Assembly (NCBI GenBank): GCA_026770025.1
Contig: JAMXDE010000010.1
Location: forward strand, 682,001 to 746,000
Length of the DNA stretch: 64,000 nucleotides
Reading direction: 5' to 3'
Source of the DNA: Craspedostauros australis
Taxonomy: Eukaryota; Bacillariophyta; Bacillariophyceae; Mastogloiales; Achnanthaceae
Position 1 is the stretch's first letter; every line of letters starts with the position of its first letter. The notes beneath the pieces are model-generated. The model worked only from the letters and a program-made list of their open reading frames with translations. It was not told the origin of the DNA and searched no databases. Positions 40,091-50,311 of the stretch are shown one piece after another. The translations under genes were made by a program, and so were the position numbers.

Positions 40091-42421
40091 ATGGTGCGCA
40101 CCGACGCAACAAACAGCTCCAGTGGAGCCAGCCCAAAGCACTCCCGAGGTCAGCAGAGGGCACAGGGACGATCAGGACGAGGAGGCCGTCACAATGGTAC
40201 CAAGGCCGCGGCGGGGCATGGAGGAGGAGGCCGGAAACAGGCCAGAGAAGCGAGCAGGAAAAAGGGAGCAAAAAACGACACCAAGTCGGGTGACATCCGT
40301 TGGATTTGGAGCCATGACCATGAGAAATCGTGGGGGGACATTCTCCTCGAACGAAATCTTTTGACGCGCGACGCCGAACCCTTCACTACGGCTACTGGCG
40401 AGGAAGGGGCACTCGATGAAACCATTGCCCATCTCAAAGAAGGTGCACAAGACATCAACCGTGGCGTGACCCTCGAAGAGTGGATTGACGCATTCCAAGA
40501 CGCGTATGACAATAAGCTACATCCAGACAACAACATCAACATCGTGGAGCTCATGGTGCGTCTGGTGGCAACACCCAACATCTTCCCCAGACTGTGGGAA
40601 GCCGGAAGCATTAAGTCCACGCACGAGACGGCAGCATGGGTGGCAGCTCGGATTGTGTTCATGCGCTCCAAGGGCATCGAGTTCGACGGAGAAGAAGAGA
40701 CGACTACTTCCCCAAACCCAAAGAAAAAGAAGAAGCAACGCAAACCAAGACGCAAGGTCGTGGCATTTCCAAGGAAAGCGCCTAAGCCGGCACAGCTCCT
40801 CAGTGTGAACGACGTCCTCAGCGAATTCCACAAGACCTTTTTCGACATCCGCCTACCAATGGCGAGGGAATCCAACGACCCCCTAATCAACCAAGTCATC
40901 GACGGTCTCAACGAAGTCAGGGCCTTCATCTTCAGAGCTGATCCCAAAGCGCAGATTGTGGCCTGGCGGAAGAGCAAGGAGATGCGTCCATGGACGTCCA
41001 AGGACGTCCCATGGACCGCCCGCGAGACGGTAAAACAGTTCACGGAGAGCTTGTACGCACGCACCGGATTCAGTACGTATACAAGGATCTGGGTGGCCCA
41101 TAAGGCCGAAGTGGACGTATTCGACGACGACGGTACTCTTCAGGCTGCAGCTATCACGCTCTCCAAGTCAGACATCCAAGAGCACAACATCGTGACGGCA
41201 GGGTGGTTGTTCGGGAGTCACAGTACTACCAACAACGACGATCTCGCAGAAGTCATTAACGCGAGCGAACTGGTGAAGGGGAACTTCAAGGTCCAGCTAC
41301 GAATGAAGGAGATTCAACTGGTCAGCAAAAGGAACCGTCCAAAGGACACAAGTGACTATCGCAGTCGACCACGCGCCACCCACGTGATGAGCGGGTCCTC
41401 GAAGACGCAAATGTGCCGAATCGCGATGAAGGAGCTCTTCAACAACCGGTCGGAGACCGTGCGACTGTTGGGCAAACAGATGCGATTCATGCCGGACGCG
41501 ATGGACGCCAGGTTCGAGCATCCCCCATCCGAGTTGGCCAGCCTGAGCAAGATGGCGGCACACCAACGAGAGTTCGAAAAAGAAATGAAGGTCCAAGGAG
41601 TGCACTCCATCATGCAGTTGGACGTGGAGATCCCCATCTGGAGATTGACTCTCCGCGAAGTGATCATGAATCTCAGGTCATTCGACGATCCGGACTACTC
41701 CCTTTTTGTGTCCGTCGATACGGATAGAAGCGACTGGACTCAGACCTTCTTCGTTTTCCACCCGAAGCGAAGAGTCGAAGCACAAGAGCTGATCTCGAAG
41801 CTGCCGTTCTTCTGCTACAAGAAACTGGACTACCGCTGCCAAGGATGGTTTACCCCCCATGCATGGGCTCAGAACGAGCACTATGACGTTGACTGGGAAA
41901 CGGGGCTTGTACTCAGCAAGGAGGAACAAGAAATGGGACAAATGGTGCAAGCCGGTCCCAGATTCCTGGACCTGGATACTGAAGAGGCCGCAGGCATGAC
42001 TCCGGCCGAGATGGGATGGGAAGGATACGTAGACGAGGCAGGCAAGATGAAGCCCGTCCCGCTTCTCCATTTCGAAGTGGAGCTCACGACAAACCCAAGA
42101 ACACAGAACGGGGACAATTACACTGTGGGTACTTTCGCCACAGCTTCCCCAGCTCAACAGGCGAGTCACGTGGCCCAAGCCATATCGAAGGCAGCTACGC
42201 ACAAGAACGACAACCCAGACGCATTCGTGTCAGACCCCACGGCCAAGACAGACTTTGACGTGGACCACCCCCAACCAATTGCGGAAGAGGAGGAAGGTGA
42301 TGAACAGCCAAGCGCTGACGACTCCCAATCAAACGACGACGCGGTCGGAAAAAGCAGCGATAACATGGACACGAGTTCCGACAAATCCGACAGTGGCGGC
42401 GAGGCCACAATCCAAGCATAG
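40091..42421 (+). CDS. LINE ORF1 protein
   Basis: This frame of 776 residues starts about 100 bp from the element's 5' end (accATGg context). The first 80 residues are very basic and rich in Gly/Ser/Arg, as expected for nucleic-acid binding. A second basic stretch (KKKKKQRKPRRKVVAFPRK) lies near 213-231. The central part, with FRADPKAQIVAWRKSK and SKTQMCRIAMKEL, looks globular but matches no domain I know. The C-terminal 90 residues are acidic and Ser/Asp-rich. ORF1 proteins of LINEs coat the element RNA. I infer that role from position and charge, not from a motif. Confidence 0.8.
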   Translation: MVRTDATNSSSGASPKHSRGQQRAQGRSGRGGRHNGTKAAAGHGGGGRKQAREASRKKGAKNDTKSGDIRWIWSHDHEKSWGDILLERNLLTRDAEPFTTATGEEGALDETIAHLKEGAQDINRGVTLEEWIDAFQDAYDNKLHPDNNINIVELMVRLVATPNIFPRLWEAGSIKSTHETAAWVAARIVFMRSKGIEFDGEEETTTSPNPKKKKKQRKPRRKVVAFPRKAPKPAQLLSVNDVLSEFHKTFFDIRLPMARESNDPLINQVIDGLNEVRAFIFRADPKAQIVAWRKSKEMRPWTSKDVPWTARETVKQFTESLYARTGFSTYTRIWVAHKAEVDVFDDDGTLQAAAITLSKSDIQEHNIVTAGWLFGSHSTTNNDDLAEVINASELVKGNFKVQLRMKEIQLVSKRNRPKDTSDYRSRPRATHVMSGSSKTQMCRIAMKELFNNRSETVRLLGKQMRFMPDAMDARFEHPPSELASLSKMAAHQREFEKEMKVQGVHSIMQLDVEIPIWRLTLREVIMNLRSFDDPDYSLFVSVDTDRSDWTQTFFVFHPKRRVEAQELISKLPFFCYKKLDYRCQGWFTPHAWAQNEHYDVDWETGLVLSKEEQEMGQMVQAGPRFLDLDTEEAAGMTPAEMGWEGYVDEAGKMKPVPLLHFEVELTTNPRTQNGDNYTVGTFATASPAQQASHVAQAISKAATHKNDNPDAFVSDPTAKTDFDVDHPQPIAEEEEGDEQPSADDSQSNDDAVGKSSDNMDTSSDKSDSGGEATIQA

Positions 42422-43078
42422 TCGGCGAAGGATCGGAGGACGCACCATACCCGCGAGAGTAAGGAGCGACCGCAGACGAATCGCCAGCAGAAAGGCAAGA
42501 GGCCCGACAGGGCCACTAACGTAAGATTAGAACAACCAAAGGTCCCGACACAACAAAGTCCAACCAATCAGAGATCGCCGCAGCCGACATACCAAAGATC
42601 ACAGCATCGAAAACAAACGGCGAGCGCGGTAGCAGCAACGCAACAACGGTCAAAAAAAAAAAAAAAAGAGGAGAAGAAAAGTCGACAACGGCAGAAACGG
42701 CAGCAAAGACGACGACATCGACGACAGCGACAGCGTGGTCACAACAGCAGTAACCGCAACAACGCCAGCAACGACGACAACTTCACCAACCGTAACAGCG
42801 ACGGCAACAACAACAACAACAACAACAACAACATCAACGATAACGACAACAGCAACAGCAACAACAACTACAACAACGACAACGGCAACGACAACAACAA
42901 CAACGACACCAACTACATAACAACCAAGCGCAACGGCAACAGCAATTGCCACAGCGATAACAGCAGCAATAGCCAAGGCAGCAGCTACTGCAACGGCACC
43001 AGCAGAGGCTTTCACGGTCACAACGACAACGACTACAACAGCGACAACGTCAACGTCAACGACGACGATACAGCCAAC
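42422..43078 (+). repeat. Low-complexity (AAC)n-rich spacer between LINE ORF1 and ORF2
   Basis: From 42600 to about 43075 the plus strand is dominated by ACA/AAC/ACG triplets and almost lacks thymine, apart from a poly(A) run at 42653-42667. It encodes only Thr- or Asn-rich and, on the other strand, Val-rich phantom frames. An unstructured, U-poor leader of this kind before ORF2 could help ribosomes reach the second start. Confidence 0.85.
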
Positions 43079-46000
43079 ATGAGTGCGACGGCAGCCGGCC
43101 AAACGGCAAGAGAGGAGGCAGCAAGTAGGCTAAACGATGCTTGCGGAGATGTGATGAACTCGAAGACCGACAACGAAATCAGAGTGGTCTTCCAGAATGC
43201 GTCTCAAATCCCTCAACACGCATACCAACAGAAGAACGAGGAGATCATCGAGTTCATACGGCGGTCCCAGTTGGATGTTCTGACAATGGCGGAGACCAAC
43301 CTGCGATGGAACCACGTTCAGCCCGCCGACCAATGGGAGGAAAGGGTTCGTGGGAAGATCAAGCGATCTAAACACGTATTCTCGTACAACCTACATGAGT
43401 CAGGCCGAGAGCCATGTCTCTACGGAGGAACGGGCGTTGTTCTGACCGAACAGTTGTCTGCAAGAACATTCAACTTCGGCGTGGACACCACGGGGTTGGG
43501 GAGATGGTCATGGTCCAAAGTGGAAGGCAAGCGGGGCAAGACGGTGAGAGTAATTGCGGCCTACAGGCCCTGCAAGTCCACCTCAGGGGACACCACAGTG
43601 TGGAACCAACAAGCACGCGCACTACAAGCCCAAGGCAGAACCGAGGACCCACATGAAGCGTGGATAAAGGACCTCCAAGGCCAAGTAAGAGAATGGACGG
43701 TGGCAGGTGACTCGATAGTTCTCGGAGTCGATCTAAATGAAGACACGGACGAGGGGAGCACAGCTCAGGCCCTCATGGCCGTCGGATTGAAGAACGCAGT
43801 CCTGGAACGCATCGGTGAAGGCGCCAGAAGGGCCACACAACAGCGGAACCAAACCAACACGCCCATCGACGCGATTTACGTGTCGGAAGGTGTCGAGATC
43901 GTGCGCGCAGGCTACTCAGGGTTCGGTGAGGCCATTCCTTCAGACCACAGGGCGATCTGGGTGGACCTCAGCTTTCGCCAGTTACTGGGGATTGGGGTAC
44001 AACGAGTGAAGTCCACTTCGCCAAGACGGCTGGTGCTTAGCAACCCCAATGTGGTACGCAGGTACAACGAGATGGTTCTTCAAGAGTACGGGAAACACAA
44101 CGTGCACCAGCGGGCCATGCATCTGTTCACCAAAGCCAAGGCACAGGGATGGCAAATAAGCCCCGCCCAACGACGGGCCTTCGATGGACTGATGACCCAG
44201 ATCTACCAAATCAGACGATATGCTGAAAAGCGTAGTCGGAAGTTGACCATGGGAGAAGTTGCCTGGTCACCCGAGATGCAGACCGCCCGACACCAGGTGC
44301 GGCACTGGTCCATTGAGGTGAAATACTGGCGAGGGGTGAAGACAAGCTCGTCTCTCAGAGCTCGTCTTCGGCTACAGACCGGTAGCGAGGGGGCTGAGTC
44401 CCTGGAAGCGGCCTTACAAGCCCAAGCGGAGGCCTATAAAGCCTACTACCGGCTGAAGAAGGAGCACAAGCAGGCCAGGCAAAACCACCTGGTCGAACTC
44501 GCCCGACTGCAGCACGACAGCCGTGAGCAGGAGTATGAAACAGCCATCAAGACCCTCATGAATCGGGAGCGTCAACGCGAACAAGCCGGACGTCTCCGGG
44601 CAGTATTCGGTAGAGGCAAGTCTATGACTACGAAGGTCCTTTTTACAGACAAAGACGGAGCGATCCACGAGTGCACAGAACAAGACGAAATTGTGGAGGC
44701 GTGCGTCATCGAGAACAAGCGAAGATTCTCGCAAGCCAAGGATACCCCGTGCATGACAGGACGAGGCCGTCAGGTGATGGACAAGATCTGGAACCCGGCG
44801 ACGGCCACGGAGCTTCTGCGAGGGGATGCCCGGTCTCAATTCGACCACCCGCTCTGGAACTGTCTCATGCAAGCCTTGGAGCCAGTGTCGTGCCAAACGG
44901 ACGAGTTGACGGTGAAAGAACACGTCAAAGCGTGGCGCAAGCAGACGGAGCTAACCAACTCCGAGCCTAGTGGACCACATTTCGGCCACTACAAGGCGGC
45001 ATCATACGACACCACCCTCTCCGAAGTGGACATGGCCATGCGGGAAATACCATATCAGACTGGTTTCTCCCCGACAGAGTGGCAGCGCATCACGGATGTG
45101 GAGATCCTGAAGAAGGCCCAAGTTTTCAACATTGAGAAAATGAGGACTATACAACTGATGGACTCACAGTTCAACTTGAACAACAAGCGTCTGGGGAAAC
45201 AAATGATGGCCACAGCGGAGGCACAAGGGTGGCTCTCGGACTTCCAATTCGGGAGTCGCAAGCGGAGATCGGCAATAAGCGCAGCCTTGAACAAGCAGCT
45301 GACGATCGACATCGGCAAGCAAAAGAAAGTGCCAATTTGGTTCTGTTCTAACGACGCCAAGTCGTGCTACGACCGTATCGTACCCAACTTTGCGGCCACC
45401 GCGATGATGGCGGCAGGTGCCAATCCAGCGGCGACGAGGTGCATGTTCCAAACGCTACGGGACGCGAGTCACCGTATCAGTACGGCCTTCGGAGTGTCCA
45501 GTAGGTCCTATCAAAGTGGGCCGGACTGCAGTATGCACGGCATAGGACAAGGCAACGGAGCGGGGCCCGCCATATGGGCGGTGATCAGCTCGGTCATGTT
45601 CAAAGCCATGGAGCTTCGGGGACACAAGCAGACCATCGAATACCCCGAAGGGGTTGGTGCGTTTGACTTATTGGGATCGGCCTTTGTGGACGATACCGAC
45701 CTTGTGACCCTCGGCATTCGCGACAGCGTTACCCCCGAGAGCTTTGCCCGGATGGTGCAAGACTGGAGTGGTCTCTTGAGGGTTACAGGCGGTGCTATTG
45801 TCCCCTCGAAGTCGGCGTGGTGGTCCGTGAGGCCACGGTTCGAGGAAGGACAGTGGACGTGGGACGACGGGGACGAGCAAGAGGAAATCATCATAGTAGA
45901 TGGTGATGGCTCCAATAACGCGATCCCTCGCAAGACGATCGCCGAGCCTCTATTCACCCTCGGCGTTTTCCTGACGTTTGACGGCGTCGACGACCAGCAG

Positions 46001-48553
46001 GTCCAGGTGCTGCGGAAGAAGTCAGAAGACTTCGCGGGACGGATGCGTCGAGCTCAACTATCTCCGGCAGACGCCAAGTCGGCCCTCACACTGCGGTTCA
46101 TCAAGTCCATTGAGTACGTGATGGGAGTTTCGCAACTCACACGCCATCAGTGGCGACGCATCATGGCCCCAGCACTCTTGGCGGCCCTCCCAAAGATGGG
46201 ATGCGCAAGAACGTTCCCACGAGACCTGGTGTACGCTCCGGTCTCCCTCGGGGGATTGGGAGTCCCGAACCCGGTCCACCGGCAGGTGATCAAGCAACTG
46301 CAGTTGCTTTTCGACGAGGTGCACGGCGACACGTCCACAGGACGAATGCTCGTGTGCTCCATACAGGCGATCAAGGCCGAGCTGGGTATCGGAGGTTCTC
46401 TGTTCTCACAACCGTTCGATCAACTGCACCAGTGTGTGACGCCCTGCTGGGTGAAAGGTCTGTGGCAACAACTTCAGGACACAGGGATTGGAGTCATTGA
46501 GACCACGGAATCGATGGCCCTACAGCGTGATGGGGACGAGTTCCTCGTTCTGATGTGGCTGCGTGCGGGGGTGAAAGGCGCCACGCTATATCACCTGAAC
46601 ATGTGCCGACGACAGCTCGGGGTCGCGCGAATGTCCGACATTGTTACTGCCGCGGGATCTGCGCTGGTGATCGGGGCCATGGAAGGTCAAGACGTCCCTG
46701 TCCGAGGAAAGCTGTGGGCTCGACGGCCGGATCGGCTGCCTAGCGGATGGTGGAAAGAGTGGCGGAGGTGGTGCAAATCCTTGTGTTACCGAGGACGCAT
46801 GCTCCAGAGCCCCCTCGGGAAGTGGTTCGAGGACGATGGATCGTGGCAGTGGTGGAAGGCAGCCTTGACTGAGGAGATTTACGACGCCTATTCGGACCCC
46901 GTACGGGTGTTCGTTCCGGTGACCAGACGTCGGACACGGCAGGCCCAGTACCGGTTGCAAGGATCCGTCCAGGTCCTCCCGGAACTAATGCATCGAGTGT
47001 CGGTTGTTACCACCGAGCAAGGGATCACTTGGGACCGAAGGATCGGTCTGCAACGCGAGCCTGATGCACAGCCATCGAGCTACGATCCGGTTGAAGACCT
47101 CGGAGGGGATTCCGATTTTGGCCAGATGCTGGAGGCGGCGAGACTCGACAAGCTGGTGGTGGTGAGCGACGGGTCGTTCAAGGACGCCAGGGGCACCTCG
47201 TGCTCCATCATGTTCGACCTCCGTTCCCAGCAACACGTGGCGTGCAACACTTTTGTGCCAGGCCCAGCGTCAGTACACAGCTCTTACCGCAGCGAACTTG
47301 CCGGGATCTGGGCTTCACTGGAAATGCTTGCCATGATTCCGGATCTGGACGAAGCATGCACCGTGACGCTGGCGCTCGACGGCCTTCAAGCCCTCCGACA
47401 AGCGCAGTCCGACACCATTAGCCCAGGCCAGCGCGACTGGGATGTCCTTGTTGAAATACGCCGGTTGAGGCAACGCCTACGGGCAACCCTCAAATGGGAG
47501 TGGGTCAAAGGGCACCAAGACGACACGGGTAAGGACCTCACAATGCTGGAGAAGCTCAATGTGGAGTGTGACAAACGGGCCAAGGCGTTCTGGGAAGCGA
47601 CAGTCTCTCGGCGACGAGCACGGCAGTGGTCATCGGTAACAGACCGATGGACCCTCACAGTCAGCGATCAACACTACTCCCACGTGGGTCAAAGTGAGCT
47701 CTACAAGACACTGCAGGCGGCTGACTCTCTTCGCTACTGGACGAAGAAGTTCGAGTGGTCGAGGGGTGCGACAAGACAAGTCGACTGGGAAGTTTACCAA
47801 GGTGCTCGAGCGGCCAGGAAGAACCAATCCATGTCGAAATTTGTTACCAAGTGGTCCTCCGGTTTTGTGGGCGTCGGGCGAAAGATGCAGCAGATGGGCC
47901 AACAAGAGTCCTCCACTTGCCGGTTCTGTGGCGCCGAGGAGACGACACACCACGTCCTGCGCTGCAAGGAGCACGAGACAGCGTGGAACCTTGCTACCGA
48001 GGAACTCGTCGATCGCATGGTGACTATCGGGTCAGCCCCAAGGCTGGTATCAGGAATGAGGGTAGGAATGGTCCGCTGGCGGCGACGCCAGAAGCCGCAG
48101 AGCACCCAAGGAGACATCGGGTGGTACCCCTTGTTGCTGGGGTTCTTACATAAGGATTGGCGAAAGCATCAGTCTCAATGGATGGAGCATCACGAGTGCG
48201 TCTTCCCGGACGCGGCAGCATGGACGAAGGAAGTGATACGGTGGGTCTGGAAAGTTCCCTGGAGTGTATGGGTCGCGCGCAACGAGAAGGTGCACGACGG
48301 CGAGCAGCACCCGTCACTGGCGGAGCTGCGGCGGCAAGTGCGACGGATCGCGGTCAGCGCCAGCCAGGACATGAACGAGTCAGAGTTGGTTCTCCTGCGG
48401 GAGGGCTACCAGATGGAATACGGAACGGAGTCGCAGATGCGGCAGTGGATACAGGACATGCAGGAGGTGCATTCCAAGGTGGCCGCCCGGCGACGGGCGC
48501 GCACCATGCAGAATGAACGGCGGCTGATGAGTAATTGGCTGGGCCTCGCATGA
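43079..48553 (+). CDS. LINE ORF2: endonuclease, reverse transcriptase, RNase H
   Basis: This intact frame encodes 1824 residues. The APE-type endonuclease spans about 35-300, with VFQNASQI, LTMAETN, VLGVDLNED and the terminal SDHRAIW near 286-292. The reverse transcriptase has CMHGIGQGNGAGPAIW and the catalytic FVDDTD box at about 869-874. An RNase H domain has SDGS near 1363, SELAG, DGLQAL and a final CDKRA region. A zinc-finger-like CRFCGAEETTHHVLRC is near 1613, followed by a Trp-rich C-terminal domain. These activities nick the target site and copy element RNA into it (target-primed reverse transcription). There is no internal stop, so the protein is potentially functional. Confidence 0.95.
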   Translation: MSATAAGQTAREEAASRLNDACGDVMNSKTDNEIRVVFQNASQIPQHAYQQKNEEIIEFIRRSQLDVLTMAETNLRWNHVQPADQWEERVRGKIKRSKHVFSYNLHESGREPCLYGGTGVVLTEQLSARTFNFGVDTTGLGRWSWSKVEGKRGKTVRVIAAYRPCKSTSGDTTVWNQQARALQAQGRTEDPHEAWIKDLQGQVREWTVAGDSIVLGVDLNEDTDEGSTAQALMAVGLKNAVLERIGEGARRATQQRNQTNTPIDAIYVSEGVEIVRAGYSGFGEAIPSDHRAIWVDLSFRQLLGIGVQRVKSTSPRRLVLSNPNVVRRYNEMVLQEYGKHNVHQRAMHLFTKAKAQGWQISPAQRRAFDGLMTQIYQIRRYAEKRSRKLTMGEVAWSPEMQTARHQVRHWSIEVKYWRGVKTSSSLRARLRLQTGSEGAESLEAALQAQAEAYKAYYRLKKEHKQARQNHLVELARLQHDSREQEYETAIKTLMNRERQREQAGRLRAVFGRGKSMTTKVLFTDKDGAIHECTEQDEIVEACVIENKRRFSQAKDTPCMTGRGRQVMDKIWNPATATELLRGDARSQFDHPLWNCLMQALEPVSCQTDELTVKEHVKAWRKQTELTNSEPSGPHFGHYKAASYDTTLSEVDMAMREIPYQTGFSPTEWQRITDVEILKKAQVFNIEKMRTIQLMDSQFNLNNKRLGKQMMATAEAQGWLSDFQFGSRKRRSAISAALNKQLTIDIGKQKKVPIWFCSNDAKSCYDRIVPNFAATAMMAAGANPAATRCMFQTLRDASHRISTAFGVSSRSYQSGPDCSMHGIGQGNGAGPAIWAVISSVMFKAMELRGHKQTIEYPEGVGAFDLLGSAFVDDTDLVTLGIRDSVTPESFARMVQDWSGLLRVTGGAIVPSKSAWWSVRPRFEEGQWTWDDGDEQEEIIIVDGDGSNNAIPRKTIAEPLFTLGVFLTFDGVDDQQVQVLRKKSEDFAGRMRRAQLSPADAKSALTLRFIKSIEYVMGVSQLTRHQWRRIMAPALLAALPKMGCARTFPRDLVYAPVSLGGLGVPNPVHRQVIKQLQLLFDEVHGDTSTGRMLVCSIQAIKAELGIGGSLFSQPFDQLHQCVTPCWVKGLWQQLQDTGIGVIETTESMALQRDGDEFLVLMWLRAGVKGATLYHLNMCRRQLGVARMSDIVTAAGSALVIGAMEGQDVPVRGKLWARRPDRLPSGWWKEWRRWCKSLCYRGRMLQSPLGKWFEDDGSWQWWKAALTEEIYDAYSDPVRVFVPVTRRRTRQAQYRLQGSVQVLPELMHRVSVVTTEQGITWDRRIGLQREPDAQPSSYDPVEDLGGDSDFGQMLEAARLDKLVVVSDGSFKDARGTSCSIMFDLRSQQHVACNTFVPGPASVHSSYRSELAGIWASLEMLAMIPDLDEACTVTLALDGLQALRQAQSDTISPGQRDWDVLVEIRRLRQRLRATLKWEWVKGHQDDTGKDLTMLEKLNVECDKRAKAFWEATVSRRRARQWSSVTDRWTLTVSDQHYSHVGQSELYKTLQAADSLRYWTKKFEWSRGATRQVDWEVYQGARAARKNQSMSKFVTKWSSGFVGVGRKMQQMGQQESSTCRFCGAEETTHHVLRCKEHETAWNLATEELVDRMVTIGSAPRLVSGMRVGMVRWRRRQKPQSTQGDIGWYPLLLGFLHKDWRKHQSQWMEHHECVFPDAAAWTKEVIRWVWKVPWSVWVARNEKVHDGEQHPSLAELRRQVRRIAVSASQDMNESELVLLREGYQMEYGTESQMRQWIQDMQEVHSKVAARRRARTMQNERRLMSNWLGLA

Positions 48554-48657
48554 TTCGTGTGTTCGACGGCTCGCTCGAAACCCGGTCCTACGGGGCCGGC
48601 GGAGGCGAGGGTAAAGCTTACAGGGCACATTTCTAATGTAATCATTGAGTTATTATT

Positions 48658-48675
48658 ATTGCAGATGATGGCCCT
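48658..48675. repeat. Right target-site duplication of the LINE
   Basis: This is the second copy of ATTGCAGATGATGGCCCT. It restores the reading frame of the interrupted gene and contains two in-frame ATG codons (48665 and 48668) that could start translation of the C-terminal half. Confidence 0.97.
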
Positions 48676-50311
48676 GGCCTTGATCCAAGCCGCGAAGGCT
48701 GGACTCGTTCCCAACAAATGGGGAGGCATCTTCGGACAGGAGCTCGAGGCTTTGTTTCATCAAAGCCTCACTCAATCCCAGTCCTTGCTGCCATCTTCCT
48801 CTTCGTCACTAGCATTGCAAACGGAAGAGTGGAAGCCGTCGCGTCAAGGTGACATCCTTCAGGACGTGCGCAAGGCAAATGCTGCCAAAGCTCAAAAGGA
48901 ATCCCTTCAAAAGCACAGCGTAGATGCCAATGTCAATGCTGGACAAGAGCAGGGACAAAAGCAAAAACAAGGATCCAAGCTGCTCGTCACGCTGTTGTCG
49001 GGATTCTTGGGATCTGGCAAGACAACTCTCTTGTCACATATCCTCGCCAACTACGAAGGCTACAACGTCGCCATTTTGGTCAACGACATGGGCTCCATTA
49101 ACATCGACGCAGCGTTGTTGAAGAAGACGAGCATCGTCCAACGAGAAGAACATATGGTGGAACTCTCGAATGGTTGCATCTGCTGCACCCTCCGAGAAGA
49201 CCTGCTGACCGAGGTCGCCGCCATTGCAGCTGATGGCCGTTTCGACTATCTTCTGATTGAATCGAGCGGTATTTCTGAGCCCATGCCCGTCGCCGAGACC
49301 TTCACCTTCGAAGACTCCACCGGTCTGCGGCTGGGCGATGTGGCCATGATCGATACCCTCGTTACGGTTGTGGACGGCTCCCGATTCTTCTCCGAATTGG
49401 ACAGCCTCGAGTCTCTGCAGGAACGCGACTGGCAAGCAGATCCTGAGGATGCCCGGACCATCTCGCATCTGCTGTGCGATCAAGTCGAATTCGCCAACGT
49501 CATCGTCCTCAACAAGTGCGATTTGCTTTCGGACGATGAGCAAAAGCAAGTCCGACGCTTGATCGGAGTCATGAATCCCACGGCCAAGATTGTGGAATCG
49601 ACCTTTTCCAAGGTGCCTCTGAAGTACGTGTTGGGAACCGGCATATTCTCTATGTCACAGGCCGAGCAGCACAAAGGCTGGCTGCAGGAGGAACGCATCG
49701 GGGAGCACACTCCCGAGACAGAGGAGTACGGCATCAGCAGCATGACCTACCGCGCTCTCAAGCCCTTTCATCCAGCCAAACTCGAAGAGGCCCTCCAGGC
49801 CATGTTGGACGGCAGTGGTTCTCCATTTGACGAATCGACCATCTTGCGAGCCAAGGGGTTCTGCTGGTTGGCAAATCGTCCTCAATTCCAAGCGGACTTC
49901 TCTCTGGCCGGCAACCATTACTCGCTCAATCCTGGCAATCCATGGTGGGCAGTCATCGACAAGGCGGACTGGCCCGAGACTCTGGAGCAAGCCATCGCTC
50001 CGCTTTGGCACGAGCCTTATGGAGATCGACAGCAAGAGATTGTGGTCATTGGACACTTGGAAGACAAGGATGCGATTGTGGCGGCCTTGGACGCTTGCTT
50101 GATCGGCGCCGAGGAATTCAAGCTGGGCCAGGAACACTGGGATAAACTCGTTACCCCAGAAACTGATCCCTTCCACGAAGGCTGGGAGGCAAGCTTGAAC
50201 ATGGCCCATGATCACAGCCATGATCATAGTCATGGACACGACCATGGGCATGAGGAGTGCCACGAAGATTGCCACGAGGAGTGTCATCACGATCACAGCC
50301 ACGCTCACTAA
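48665..50311 (+). pseudogene. C-terminal half of the interrupted gene: CobW/COG0523 GTPase domain
   Basis: From 48665 the frame gives 548 residues, and the complete G3E GTPase domain of the COG0523 family is preserved. The P-loop GFLGSGKTTLL is at about 48999-49031. The metal-binding GCICC motif is at 49172-49186. The ESSGISEP region is near 49258, and the NKCD guanine-specificity motif is near 49512. The CobW C-terminal domain follows (FCWLANRPQFQADFS). The protein ends in a His/Asp/Cys-rich tail (50200-50308) suited to holding zinc or a similar metal. COG0523 proteins are GTP-driven metallochaperones; eukaryotic ZNG1 delivers zinc. The 110 residues before the P-loop are a Gln/Lys/Ser-rich linker. 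It has lost its native promoter and N-terminal half to the LINE, but the GTPase itself is undamaged. Confidence 0.9.

Larger units (their letters stand above)
39990..48657 (+). mobile_element. Full-length two-ORF LINE (Ambal-like)
   Basis: The element is about 8668 bp and is bounded by a perfect 18-bp target-site duplication. It has a 101-bp 5' UTR, ORF1 (40091-42421), a 657-bp low-complexity spacer, ORF2 (43079-48553) and a 104-bp 3' UTR ending in a (TTA)n-like tail rather than poly(A). ORF2 carries APE endonuclease, reverse transcriptase, RNase H and a C-terminal CCHC-type finger. That domain set matches algal LINEs of the Ambal group; the clade assignment is from memory of the domain layout and is provisional. 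It sits in the same orientation as the host gene. Both ORFs are intact. Confidence 0.95.

Noticed and set aside
42735-43102. Thr-rich and Val-rich frames between the LINE ORFs
   Set aside because: They are translations of the (AAC)n low-complexity spacer.
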